NCBI GenBank assembly: GCA_037178855.1
Contig: JASJZC010000004.1
Location: 6,262,001-6,326,000 of the forward strand
Direction of reading: 5' to 3'
DNA length: 64,000 nucleotides
Origin: Oscheius sp. JU75
Lineage: Eukaryota > Nematoda > Chromadorea > Rhabditida > Rhabditidae
Part shown: in pieces, positions 37,318-49,596 of the stretch
Layout: every line of letters begins with the position of its first letter
Position numbering within the stretch: the first letter of the stretch is position 1
Program-made: the position numbers and the translations under genes
Notes under the pieces: generated by a model
Seen by the model: only the letters and a program-made list of their open reading frames with translations
Told to the model about the DNA's origin: nothing
The model's database searches: none

Positions 37318-40300
37318 ATGACATCTCAAGCCAACACGCGTTTTACCAGAATTCTCTTCGGTCAGTCATTTCCTGTCAAGACATCAGAACTATTTCAGAG
37401 TCTGACACTCTCGAGGCCCTTGAAGCGCTCGAAGAGATACTGAACTCGGGCCAATTTGAGCAGACTGTCGAGTGGCTTACAGCGTGGCAGGACCTGGTTG
37501 ACTCATCCTCATCCCCCTTGACACCTCTGCTCGAAGCTCTTCAAGAGTCAGAGGCAGAAACTGTCACTGTCTCTCTCAGGATTCTGAACAAACTAGTATT
37601 TTCGGCTCCGGATCCTCCGAGACAGTTCAGAATCAGAAATGAACTCAAAGGTTCGAATAAGTCATACTGTCTCTGTCTCTGTCCTAATCCCATAAGACTG
37701 TGATCCCTTCCAGTCAATAGTAGTCTCCAATGAGATGATCCCTTCCAGTCAATAGTAGTCTCCCTGCCGTCCCCGATTTCATTATTGCCATCCCCGGGTC
37801 GGAAGGCGATGACACTTCCAAAACAAGCCATTTTTGCGTAGATCGTAAAAGCGCAATCTCTCAACTTTCTCTGCCCCATCGGTTTCTGAACACCTGCCGG
37901 GAGGATCAGTTTTTCTTGACACCGGAAGCGTGTGAAGAGGCTCGCGCCTCTCTCTTGACCGGACCCATTTTTAATCAAACAGTCTCTCCAAAGACCTTCT
38001 CTCTCCAGCTCAGAAGTGGGCCATCATTTGATTTCGGGGCCCCCTGCTCAAATTATATTTCCTCCTCTTCGCGCCCTTTTGACTCTCACAATTTTCTTCC
38101 CCTACCATGTACGGTCTATTTGCGATTCTGGCTAGCCGCCTGGTGTCCTTCATCAAAATTCATATGCCGATCGGCTTGGCCCCTCTCTGTCAACCTACAA
38201 ACTATCCACACGGCTTTTACAGTGACCTTTCTACGCTAGGTCTATATCTTATCCATTTTCGACGTCAAGAACACATTTTTATGTTTTACGTTGTTTTGCA
38301 AAGCTGTAGAGAAGATCGAATGCTACAACTTTATAGAACACAAGGGATGCTAACGCCCCTTGGGGCTTAAAATAAAGCCTCATTCCTTCCAAAACTGCTC
38401 GATTTCTACTACCTTCTGTCCAACTGTCGTGACCCTTTCCTCACACTTCAACCTGTCCGCATTCCCTCCAATCGAGGTACCGTGACAGGAGCAACGTCCT
38501 CCCAAGTTCTCCTACTTCCCGAACTGACTTGATTTGGCTTGACTTGCCAACAATTAGTGTGCGCACAAAATAATGCACACTAATTGGCAATATTGGCTTC
38601 AGACAGGCACGCACACGAGGACATTTTAAAATAGGTTACAAACATTGGAAATTATTGTATGGAGCAGAGAAATGCTTCAGAAGCTTGATCGTTTTAATCT
38701 TTTTGTAGAAACAGTGGGTTGTAAACTGTAGAGAAATTGCGAGCAGTTTACTATCATGGCCTAATGGTCTAAGGCGCACGCACCGTTCAAACAAGCACGG
38801 TTCGATCCCATTGGATGCAAAACTTGTTTTAAAATCTTTTTCTAGTGTCATAAACGAGATCACATCTTCAAATTTACGTATTTTTCAGAGCTCAAGTTCG
38901 AGCAGCTGCTGGGACAAGTCAGGTTGGTCTTTTTCCCATTAACAGACGCTCACACACTAGTACAAACAAACAATCCACATTTTCATGTCCCAATACACGA
39001 ACTATATACTTTTTTCACTGAAATTGCCTCAGCCGTTCATACCCCATGCTACATGCTGCTATATTTGCTTCTGACGAATCCGTGCCGTCGGCGCGCATCG
39101 TATCTTCCCACAATAAACTTTTATACTCTCTCTCTTCTGCCGCCGCGCGGCAGTTTGTACGCTTCCCACACAGGCCACGGAAAAAGATGTCAACTTCATA
39201 ACAGCTGTTACACTTTCGTAAGATTTCAAGGGGGCAGATTTGTTGTCTTTTCGGGGTGGGGGTCAGTTTCTTATCAGAGGTGACCAGTTTACCTTTTTCC
39301 ACCAAGTCAATTTACGCTTTCAATTTGCAGGCTTCGCTGGGACAAGAACCTGGAGATCAAGAAAGAAATCGACCTGTGGTTTGCTGGTGGACCGGAGGAG
39401 GTGACCAAAAAGGAGAATCAGGACGAGATGGTGAGAGTGAAACACAGGGACAGAGAGGCAGGAAGTCGTATAGGTATAGAGACATATGGACAGAGACAGA
39501 GAGACAGAGACTGTCATTCAACTAGTCGTTTCTAGAGCTCCACAGATCTCGAGCCAGTTCTCTCCAATCTCCGATGTCTCCTGACCGATGAAGACTCAAA
39601 AGAACAGCGGATACGAGTTGTTCTTGGCCTTCTGGACACCCTGAAGAATGTCCACCATCCAGTAAATTATTCTGTAAGCTCTGTTCATATGATGTTTCAG
39701 CAAGATGCCGAACATACTCTTCGGATACTTGAAGAGGCAGACAAAAACGGTAATCTCCTGCCAGATGTCTGCTCTCCACCTCCTCCTGCAGCTCCTCCTC
39801 CGAAACTGGGACCGCCGGGACCTGCTAGCATGTCGAGTCCTCTACCACCTCCCCCTCCCCCTCTTCCACCATTATTCGGGAAAGGTTTGACTAATAGGTG
39901 GTACGAGTGAGAAATTTGTGTTTAGGAATCCCACCGCCACCACCTCCTCCCCTACTGTCCTCTACAGTGCCGAAGACAGAGCTTCCATCATGCATGAAGC
40001 CGAAAAAGGTTCCGGACAAGGATGTCAAGATGAAGCCTTTGATGGTATATAATTGAAGTTTTCCGTAAAAAAAAACTATTTCAGTGGTCAAAGCTGCCAC
40101 CCAGCGCACTCACAACGAATGGAAAAGAGTCTGTCTGGGGACAGTTGGCCTCCGAACCCCAAGGGTTCTCCCTGGACTTCGATGTGATCGAAGGAATGTT
40201 TTCCCTGAACTCCACTCCCCTCCAGACCGATCTTTCCACTCCTACTGCAAACTTCAAGAAAAAGGACACGATGGTGGACTTGTTGACGCCGAAGAGGAGT

Positions 40301-43300
40301 CAGAATGTCACGATTACGCTGAAGAGATTCAAGGTAGTCTTTAAAATTAGTGACCGCTAAACAGACTTTTAGAACCTGGACAGTATTTTGACCAACATTC
40401 GAGACAACAACTTTGAAGAGTTCGAGTTGGAAATGCTGAGAGCACTGAAGGGTATCCTTCCCGACGAGGAGGAGGTCGAGGCTTTGAAGCGCTACTCGGG
40501 AGATGTGGCTCTACTGGCACCAGCTTGCTCATTCTTTCTACAGATTTTGTCGATTTCAGAGTACAAGCTGAGGTACGCTAAAATAGCAGTTAAATGGCAG
40601 CTTTATGCACGCTTTCATTACGCTCTTGATAGTCGGGTCGGGACGTCACGCCCGTATTCTCTCGGTGCCCGCTGCTCGTCTCCCCGACTGTGTGAAACGC
40701 CAAACTTTTAGGACGAGCCGCCGTCACCATTTTAGAGCAAGCATTAAAAAAAATATCTCGAAAACGACAAATCTTTTGGTAAAAAGAACAGAAGCACAAC
40801 AGAATAAGTGTTCCATGGAAGATGAACACTTGTCATTTGTGAGCAAATGACTATTGAGGACGATAAGCAGAAGTATTTTCAAGTTTTCGGGGGTTGGCAA
40901 GATCCGGTGAGACGAGTCGTGCCGCCAAGAAGACACGTTCCGATTCGCTGCTAGTCGATGGGGTACACAACGTTGAGCTAGCGATCTTGCGAATATTTGA
41001 GAAGCGACATCTATTTGTAACATTCTTCCAGAACGTGTACGGATCGAGATGCTTGTTCGGATGGCATGAGAAAAATAATATACAGAATAATTGTGATGAA
41101 GTTAAAACGGCTAACTTTTGCGGCAATGCTCCTCTTTTCGCTTGTAGGTATCTCCGGATTCGGGACAATTCTATCACTGGGCTAGGGCGTAGGCTTCGAA
41201 AAGATCTGGAACTTCCAAGCCAGCGGGAGAAGAAAAACATTGAATATAAGAAGAAAAAAAATATAATAACCTGTTTGAATTGCTCCAAGTGATTTACTTT
41301 CATATGTCTCTTTTGAGAAATTGTTGTAGTAGTAGATTTGGTCAAGGTGTGAAGGCACATTTTGATTTGACTTTGCCCTTGTCAGGAATGTCGAGATATT
41401 GGTTATATTTCGACATGTTTTATCAGCGGGAGGACCTTCAACAAAGAATACAAAAAATATTAAAACTCTAAAATTTTCCAAAATCGTGGCAGGACCCAAG
41501 CGCTCGTTGTTCGCTCGCTTTTTTTGCCGTGCTCGCCATACCCTGATCTGGTCCACAATTTTGCAGAGCATTTAACGATAAATTTCAAGTCAGGATGACT
41601 CGGCTATTCGAATCAATACCATAACTCCTTAAGCTGGGACATTACGTTGATCATAGAGACTTTTCAGGATTGACTCCATGTGCTATCGGTTAGAATTCCG
41701 AGCTGTAGTGGACGAGGCCTGTCCAGAACTCGAGACAATCAGTCAAGCTTGTCATGGTCAGTTCTAGCTTTTTGTTCTCGACTGACCCTGATTTCAGAGA
41801 TCCTAACCTCTGGAGCCTTGAAGCGCCTCCTTCTCCTTTTGGTCAATATAGGAAACTACCTTAACGGCGCCACTGCTCATGGAAATGCTGCCGGATTTCA
41901 GCTGAACTCGCTATGGAAGATGATAGACATGAAGGCAGCCAAAGGAGGATCGAGTCTTCTTCATGCATTGGCAAAAATGGACGAAGAGCTGCTGAAAGAC
42001 CTGGAAAACGAGCTTCCTACTGTCAAGACAGCTTCGGGTATTTCTCTGGAAGAAGCGAAGACGAATCTTCGACAGCTGACTGATCAGGCCGGCAGACTCG
42101 AAAAGACTCTGAGCACGAAAACTGACAGCACTTTCCTGGATATGATCACGTTCCTCAGGGTGAACTTTTATATTCTTCGCGGCTGAAATATTATTTTTCA
42201 GGAAGAATCAGCAGAGAAACTGTCGGAAATTCAAGAATTGCTCACAACGTTGGCTCAAAGACAAGCTCAACTTGCCGCCTATTTTTGTGAAAATAAGAAC
42301 ACATTTAAGGCGGAGGACTGCTTTAAGATTTTCAGCAATTTTATTTGTCGACTACGAGTAGCTCTCAAGGTATGATTTGTTTTACTGCCGGTAAAGCGTG
42401 TTCTCTAGGAAAACAAAGATAGCGCGCTTCGTGCAGCCAAGAAAAATAGTCAACAGAGCTCGAGTGAAGAAAATGTCCTGGCTGGAGAAAGGAAGATCTC
42501 GGCTGAGGAGAAACTTTTTGCTACTTTGGAGAAGGGCAACAGCTTAAAGGCGTATGTTAACTTGAAAAATTGTCTAAAAACTCTTGTAGAAAATTACAAA
42601 ATCTTTGCGTGCAAAGTATAGGAAAAGTTACATTTTCAGTTCGCGCCGAAAGAGCTCCGTCAAAACAATAATGGACTTTTCTCGTGAGCGTGATGCAGAA
42701 GCTGAAAACAGAAGTCGGCCTGTAGCAGAGAAAGTGGATACAGAAAGTCAGTTGGTGACCCCGAGAGTGGTTAGACGACCACGACGATCAATTCAAGTCG
42801 AAGGAGCAACAACCCTCACCGATTTTATGCAACAGTTACAGGTGAAAAGTGACAGATAACATAAAGAGTATGATCTTCAGGCCGTTTCTCTTCTACGTCC
42901 TTCGACTGCCGTGTCGATTGTTCCCGGACCGCCAATGAGTATCGCGATTCCGAGTGAAGAAGGTAATACATTCTGAATGATCGAGATGTTGAACATCCTA
43001 GAATGTTGTGCATCGACGGCAAGCTCTTCTCCAAAAAGCTTCGACGAAGGCTTCGTTTCGGACAAGGAGAAAGGGGTTGAGAAGAAAGAAGATCAGAAGG
43101 AAGTTCCGTCGCTATCGAAACGACCAGTTTCAAGTATTCCCAAACGGGAGAATAAGGTTAGCAAGCTTTTAACAAGATCAATTAAAGTACAAAATTTTGT
43201 AGCTACTAAACACGAATGATTTCTTTTACAGGTTCCTCGGTTGATCTCCATTACCACGACTGGTCTCCCTCCAGCCAAGCCATCCAATCTACCACCTCCT

Positions 43301-43914
43301 GGATCAGGCTCACGAATTATTCCACCCAAATCAGTTTTACCGGTGCAATCCAAAACTCCTTCGGCTAGAATTCCAACTTCACGAGTAGCCACATCCCTTC
43401 CAAGGGCTGCAGCACCACCGCCTTCGGCTCTTCCACGCGCTACGATACAATCGGCTTCTTCCACTCTGAGGTGACTTTTTTTATTGTGCAACTATAAAAA
43501 TATTTTTAGAAAACCAGCGGAAAAGATTATGAAGTCACCTGCAATGTCTTCCATCCCAAGTATGCCGAAAAAGAAAATACCGTCAGTTGCGCCAGCTGTG
43601 AAGCCACCAGTTAAACCTGTAGCTCTTCCCAGGTAATTTATTTAGTTTTATAGTTAAATGCCATCTCTACAAACAATATATAAATATATTTTGTGTTAAG
43701 TCCCATTTTCAGAAAAAGTCTTCCAACAAAACTTCCATCGAAGACGGAATCCGTGGAAGCTCCTTCTGTATCTACGTCAGCTCGTCCGAGTCTCATCAAA
43801 ACTGGCTCTTCGTCACAAAGACCAAATCTGAAAGGTCTGGACGCTTTAGAGAAACCTCGCCCTTTAAAGAAAACGCCAGCTTTGATGCCGACGTCTAAAC
43901 CGAAATGGGTTTAG
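37318..43914 (+). CDS. Formin, INF2-like (FH1/FH2 actin assembly protein)
   Basis: Nucleates and elongates actin filaments in the cytoplasm. About 19 exons give roughly 1,000 residues. The N-terminal part (about 37318-39700) is helical and resembles the formin regulatory FH3 region (TLEALEALEEILNSGQF, ALQESEAETVTVSLRILNKL, LRWDKNLEIKKEIDLWFAGG). FH1 proline runs lie at about 39775-39980 (PPPPAAPPP, PLPPPPPPLPP, IPPPPPPPLL). FH2 spans about 40080-42400: LMWSKLPPSAL, SVWGQLASEP, DFDVIEGMFS, KRSQNVTITLKRFK, then LLVNIGNYLNGATAHGNAAG and the AFKAxD-type tail. After ALKENKD, a segment EEKLFATLEKGNSLKASRRK (about 42505-42665, split by an intron) resembles the INF2 WH2/DAD motif. The C-terminus is P/S/K-rich. 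The start at 37318 requires a 40-bp intron that restores phase. Nematode relatives are EXC-6 and INFT-2; I cannot tell which. One intron holds a hAT remnant. Confidence 0.9.
37702..37764. repeat. Two-copy tandem duplication
   Basis: A 27-base sequence starting GATCCCTTCCAGTCAATAG occurs at 37702 and again at 37737, with a period of 35 bases, in a formin intron. Confidence 0.7.
38291..38341. repeat. Dispersed hairpin element in formin intron
   Basis: TTGTTTTGCAAAGCTGTAGA is followed after 10 bases by TGCTACAACTTTATAGAACAC, an imperfect inverted repeat of the same family as 22204-22256. Confidence 0.55.
38756..38815 (+). repeat. tRNA-like sequence, probably tRNA-derived repeat
   Basis: A box A-like TGGCCTAATGGTCTAAGG (about 38758) and a box B-like GGTTCGATCCC (38799-38809) lie at normal tRNA spacing. 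The anticodon and acceptor stems do not form, so a decayed tRNA or SINE head is likelier than a functional tRNA. It lies in a formin intron. Confidence 0.4.
39430..39512. repeat. Purine-rich GAGACAGAGA tract in formin intron
   Basis: Low-complexity GAGAGTGAAACACAGGGACA to GACAGAGACAGAGAGACAGA fills most of a short formin intron. Confidence 0.5.
40851..41040 (-). pseudogene. hAT-family transposase remnant (C-terminal dimerisation domain)
   Basis: An antisense frame inside a formin intron encodes FWKNVTNRCRFSNIRKIAS followed by TPSTSSESERVFLAARLVSP. This matches the C-terminal dimerisation signature of hAT (Ac/Tam3/hobo) transposases, in which a (P)xTSxxSERVFSxAG core follows a W...YPxLxxIA helix. 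The open frame continues upstream to about 41360 but becomes hydrophobic and unrecognisable. A second antisense frame (41182-41571) may hold more of the element. No RNase H-like catalytic core is visible, so it is a dead fragment. Confidence 0.6.
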
Positions 43915-44590
43915 AACTATCCTATATGCAATCCATGACCTGTCGCTTTCAATGTCGCTCCCACATATCTCACTATCGCATATTTTATTTTGTGCATATT
44001 GATGGTTTAGTTTTTTAATAAAGTGCTTCAAGACACTAAGTGACTATTGGGGCCCAATAACTAATCGTTCTCTCTTCCACCTTTCTTATCAGAGTGACTT
44101 CTTTTCAGTACGCCGCATTCCTAGCCAGTCACTATTACTTTTTTCGCAATGTTTTGATGCCCCTCATCGAGCTGATAGACTGTTTGCTTTGCTTCAATGT
44201 ATTCTTATCTTGCTTAAAATGTTTGTTTCGAGCGACTAAAGCAGATTTAAATGCTAGCATGAAAACAGTTTCCTAAAAATACAAAATTGTCGCTGGGCTC
44301 ACCCAGTTCTCGTTGAGTTATGGTGCTGGTTTATCGTAAAGGGTAAATTGTCTCATTATGCGACTAACATTAAAACATTGTTTACGCAAGAACATCCTAT
44401 TTTCAAACAGCTTATCGTTTTTTATGGCTTCTATTCCTCCGCTGAGGTTAAGCAGACGCATAATCCACTCACCATCTTTCCCAATTCGGGACGACCCGCC
44501 CTTCTTATCTTCTTAACTACGTGGTATTTCACCATGACTCATCCATTGGGCCTTTTGTTTCTTGCCTAACAGATAAACCACTCGTAGGGT
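43915..44590. other. Intergenic region between formin and the first S28 peptidase
   Basis: A poly(A) signal AATAAA at 44017-44022 serves the formin gene. No gene is visible in the remaining about 570 bp, which should include the promoter of the peptidase gene. Confidence 0.5.
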
Positions 44591-46884
44591 ATGGCTCGCC
44601 TGGGAGCTCTCCTCTTCTTGATAGCTGCCGTCTCGGCGCGCATGCTCAAGGATCCGGCTCTTTTGAGAAGTTTTGAACGTGAGTAGTGGATAGCCACAAT
44701 GATTCTTTACCATGTTTTAGAGAAACAGCATGACCTCGGTGTTCTAGCCTCGGCACAGAAAAACTGTACTGATTGGAGTACACCCAATGGTGCCAATCCC
44801 CCATACCCATGGAAGACCTTCAACTTCTCTTCTAAGATCGATCACTTCTCCTACAGAAACACAGACAAATTCAACATGCGGTACTTCATCAATAAATGCT
44901 ACTACACAAAAGGAGGACCCATTTTCTTCTACACTGGTAACGAAGGAGATCTTGAGGACTTTGCCACCAATACTGGTATTATGTGGGACCTGGCCCCGCA
45001 GTTCAACGCTGCCATCATCTTCGCCGAGCACAGATTCTATGGAAAGTCGCAGCCTTTCGGTGACAAGTCATACTCAGTTAGAAATTCAGAAACTTAAAAT
45101 AGCAATGTTTTAGAGCCTTGCTAATCTTGGTTACTTGACCGCTGAGCAAGCTCTGGGAGACTATGCCGATTTCTTGATTGCGATCAAGGGTGGCGTCCCC
45201 AACAAGGATACTCTTCCCTACAATGATACTATTCCCTTCACCCCTGACACCCCTGTTATTGCCTTCGGTGGCTCTTACGGTGGAATGCTGGCTGCATGGA
45301 TGAGAATGAAGTGGGTTTCAACCTTTAATCAGTAGCTTGCTTCAGAGGTTTCCGTTGAATTGCTCGAGATAAAATAAAATTTTAGGTATCCTCACCTGAT
45401 CACTGGAGCTTGGGCGTCCTCTGCTCCCCTTCTCTACGTCACGGACGGTGGTATCCCCATCGGCAAATTCGACAACATTGCTACCAGGACCTTCAACGAT
45501 GCCGGCTGCAACTCCTACATCACCTACAACTGGTGGAAGGCGATTCTCAGACTTTCAAATACAAGTGAGATTAGTTGTTGAAAAAGATAAAGAGATCTTT
45601 CAGCCGAAGGAGCGGTCTGGCTCAACAAGAACATGAACATTGATAAAAGGTCACTGATCGTAAATTCGACTGGAGGAACAAATTTGATCTACTTCATTCG
45701 GTTTAACTTTTATAGAGAGCATAATGACTCTTTGTTCCAGAGAAGGCTTCGAGTACATGGCCATGGTCGACTACCCCTATAATTCCTCTTTCCTGACTCC
45801 CATGCCCGGCTTCCCTGTCAATGTTGCCTGTACCTACATGAATACTAACGGCACCAACTTTAGTGACAAGGACCTAGCTCTAATGGCTTATCAAGCCTCT
45901 CAGGTCTACTACAATAACAATGGAACTGGTTCGATAGTTTGTTTTAGGTGACAGTATACTTTTAAGGTCCAAACACACCATACTGCATCGATCCTGCCGT
46001 CTGTGGAGATCCAGGAACTGCCGGATTGGGAAATGCAATGGGATGGCCTTGGCAGGAGTGTTCTGAGATTATCATGATGATGGCCTCGACTGGTGCTCCG
46101 TAAGAGCCGTAATTTGAAATCAAAACGAGAGAATTTAGCAACGACATGTTCTGGGATGAGACCGGAGGAGATCTTTATAAAACTCTAGCAGATCAATGTA
46201 CTCAAATGTTTGGAAAGTTTGTATTTTCTTTTTCATGTCTAAAAATTGCGGTTCAGTCTTAACTGGACTACCGAATACTGGAACCTGAGGGCTGTTGAGA
46301 CCCGCTTCGGTCTAAGCATTGCCGACCATAGTCGTCTTATCCTCACGTTGGTTTTATATTCTGACCCAAGTGAGCTAAATTTTCAGGCAAGGCTACTTGG
46401 ACCCCTGGTCCGGCGGTGGATACACTACCAACCCTGGCGATGTCCATTCCAACGGAATCTACATCCAGGAGATTCAGGGCTCTGCTCATCATTTAGATCT
46501 CAGAAGACCGAATGTCTGTGATCCTCCCACCATCAGTAATATGCGATTCCAGGTAAGAAAATTTAATTCTTCTTAAGCAAAACGTGGGTGGTTAAATCAA
46601 CGTAAATTTTTTTCAGATTGTCAAAATTCTGAATGCCTGGATCCAAAAGACCCCGTATCCATCTCTCGACTCTCTTCCAATCTGGAATAAAGTTCCTGTC
46701 AACCAAACTCTGTGTGCCGAAGTCTTATTTGGATATCCTTGGGGACAGGCTGATCAAACGGTGGTAGTACAAATTTTATAAACTGCAGACTACGACCTAC
46801 TTTCAGACTACAACAACTCCAAAAACTGCCTTTGCTGTGCTCAGCTACCTCGGTGTCATTACTGCCCTGTTCCAAGCCTTCTAA
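44591..46884 (+). CDS. Serine carboxypeptidase, family S28 (PCP-like), copy 1
   Basis: Secretory-pathway peptidase related to lysosomal Pro-X carboxypeptidase and DPP7, releasing residues next to proline. A signal peptide (MARLGALLFLIAAVSA) is followed by the mature start YPWKTFNFSSKIDHFSY and GGPIFFYTGNEGDLEDFA. The nucleophile Ser lies in [17 protein letters not shown] (about 45255-45310). The Asp motif [10 protein letters not shown] (about 46390-46425) and His motif GSAHHLDLRRP (about 46475-46510) complete the triad. Several N-glycosylation sequons are present. Exons are in phase throughout, including one AAG acceptor at 45964-45966. After GYPWGQAD the C-terminus is a Thr-rich linker and a hydrophobic tail (AFAVLSYLGVITALFQAF) that looks like a GPI-anchor signal or a membrane anchor. 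A paralogue follows 155 bp downstream. Confidence 0.92.
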
Positions 46885-47038
46885 AGATTATTGTCTGCTA
46901 TCTGTACTATAAATTTTGTATCGAAAATCAGTTTCTGATAGTGAATCAGCTTGTATCTTGCTCTCGAAGATAAGCAGCTTCACTATCTTGTATCCTGCAC
47001 ACGTCAGTAACTTCTTCTGTTTGCACTTTTTCTTCACA

Positions 47039-49596
47039 ATGAAATGGCTACTGCTACTGATTCCGATTGTGGCGATAGAGGGACGGCTACGGAGATCACG
47101 AGATCCAGTTGTGCGGAGAAATCAAAATGGTTTGTTTTTCGATTTGGACAAGCGAAAAGTTTACGCTTCTGACCCTTTAGGTCTTGCCGTCCGCGGCTCA
47201 TCAAAATGGTTGTTAAACTTGTACGTTGCCTCCAGCTTTGCGCTGCAAATTTATAAAACAAACGCATATAAAAAAATATGTGTCTCTGCTAGAACATAAA
47301 CTAATTTGAGAAATCCATCCAAATTTGGAAGCCTTCTCCTCCACCATGACAAATTGTACAGCAGCTGGATGGTCTTCTGTCATAAACGGGATCACATACC
47401 CGTGGAAAACTAGCACTTTCAATGCTCGCGTGGATCACTTTACCTACTCCGATAGTCGAACATTCGAAATGGTATATTTTGTCAGCGAGTGCTACTATCA
47501 GCCAGGTGGACCAATCTTCTTGTACACTGGAAATGAAGGGTATCTTCTTGACTTCGCTCTGAATACTGTAGGTCTTAGCGAGATATATTACAATCGGTTT
47601 AGGGAATCATATGGGATCTGGCGCCACTCTTCAACGCTTCAATCATCTTCGTAGAGCACAGGTTTTACGGGAAATCTATGCCTTTTGGGAATGAGTCCTA
47701 TTCGGTATGTCTCCATTTTTACAATAATGAAAAAGTATTTAGTCTCTGCACAACCTAGGCTATCTGTCAGCCGATCAAGCTTTGGCCGACTATGCTGACT
47801 TTCTCATACAACTCAAGGTAGATTATTTTTAGACACACATTTTTTTTATAGACTAGAGATAACGGCATGCCAATATATTATGACGATGACACTCCCGTCA
47901 TCGCTTTTGGAGGCTCGTACGGCGGTGACCTGGCTGCTTGGATCCGAATGAAGTATCCACATTTGGTCACGGGAGCTTGGGCCTCCTCAGCCCCACTTCG
48001 ATACTTTTTCAACTCTGGGGTCTCGCACGGAGCTTTCGAAAACACCGTGACAAATGATTACGTGAACGCTGGGAGCAATCTATACATTTTGGAGAACTGG
48101 TGGCAGGCCATCCTTAGACTTGCGAAAACAGGTAGTTTTACCTTCAATATTTTTGTCCAAATCCATTTTTATCAGTTTCTGGCAGGAGTTTCCTGAACTC
48201 TCACATGAACTTGGATCCTAGAACTCCAATTAGGAAGGAAAACGATGGATGGAACTTGGTTTACTTCATAAAGTAGGGAGAGAACATTAAATGAAATAGA
48301 AATATATTCAGAGAATCCTTTGATTATATGGCAATGATAGACTACCCATATCCTGCCTCCTTCCTGGCTCCTTTACCTGGGTTTCCCGTCGATGTCGCCT
48401 CTCAATTCATGAACAGTCCTGGGCAGAGCTTCACAAACGAGGATTTAGCCATGATGGGCTACAACGCGTCTCAAGTATACTACAACTACACTGGCACGGG
48501 TGCGCCCTACTGCATAGACTACACAATATGTGGAGACACTGGTACAGCTACACTAGGTGATGCTATGGGATGGCCGTGGCAGGTGGGATTAATTTCCTTT
48601 TTCGATAGATATATTTTTAGGAGTGCTCAGAAATTATTACTCCAGAATGCTCCACTGGGCCGCCAAACGACATGTTTTGGGATGCTTGTGGAAAGAATCT
48701 AACAACTGAGCTGGCCAGCAACTGCGCTTATTATTTTGGAGCGTAAGTAGACTCTGTTTGACTATTAAGAACCATTGATGCCTTTTTTTTTGTACGCGAT
48801 TAAGTAATAATTTTTTCTTAGTTTGGGCTGGAACAACAAAATCTGGAATGTGAGAGGCATTGAAACCAGATATGGACTGAAGTTGAAAGGACACAGTAAT
48901 CTCATACTTACGTAAGCCAAGCTCACCACCTCAAAGTTCAATAATTAATAGACAAGGTGCCTTGGACCCGTGGTCAGGCGGTGGCTATCAGCCTGGTGCT
49001 TCTGGAGCCACCTCAGAAAATGGAATCTACGTGGTCAAGATGGAAGGAGCTGCCCATCACCTGGACTTGAGGACTCCAAATACTTGTGATCCAATTCAAG
49101 TTACTAATATGCGCTACCAAATCGTGAATATCCTTATGGGTTGGATCAATGGAAACATACAAAACTACGTCTTGACACCACTTCCCTATTGGGACAAGTC
49201 AACATACAACGCCACAGAGTGTCAGGATGTCAACTTTGGATATCCGTGGGGACAGTCAGATCCCGTAAGTTTGAAAGAAAACATATAAATGATCAGCCAT
49301 AGATTCCCTCGACCGCCTCATCTCCCACATCCAACCCAAGCACAACCATAGTCAGCTCAAATATTCCATGTACTCCCACCAGCACCGTCTCAGTAACTTC
49401 AACAGTAGACAACGGAGTGCAAACGACTGTGCAAACTACGGTCATGTCAAGCTCCAGCCCATCCACTTCAACTATACAAGCCCAAGCAACAACGGTAGCC
49501 GGTCTGCAATGAATATATAAAGACTCATTTCAGACACATAATTCAGCTTCAGGACTAGAATACCTAACATTTTTGCCTTTATTAATGCTGCTGTAA
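47039..49596 (+). CDS. Serine carboxypeptidase, family S28 (PCP-like), copy 2
   Basis: Tandem paralogue of the preceding gene, on the same strand, with similar exon order but the intron after WIRMK lost. The signal peptide is [15 protein letters not shown], followed by a basic [10 protein letters not shown]. The family landmarks are [34 protein letters not shown], the nucleophile in [16 protein letters not shown] (about 47905-47955), the Asp motif [10 protein letters not shown] (about 48958-48990) and the His motif [11 protein letters not shown] (about 49050-49080). After GYPWGQSDP there is a Ser/Thr/Pro-rich mucin-like stretch (about 49305-49494). A last exon (about 49534-49596) then encodes [14 protein letters not shown] at the C-terminus, a pattern typical of GPI-anchor signals. 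If the last intron is retained, the protein ends earlier at GLQ, without the tail. Poly(A) signal AATAAA at about 49629. Confidence 0.9.
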
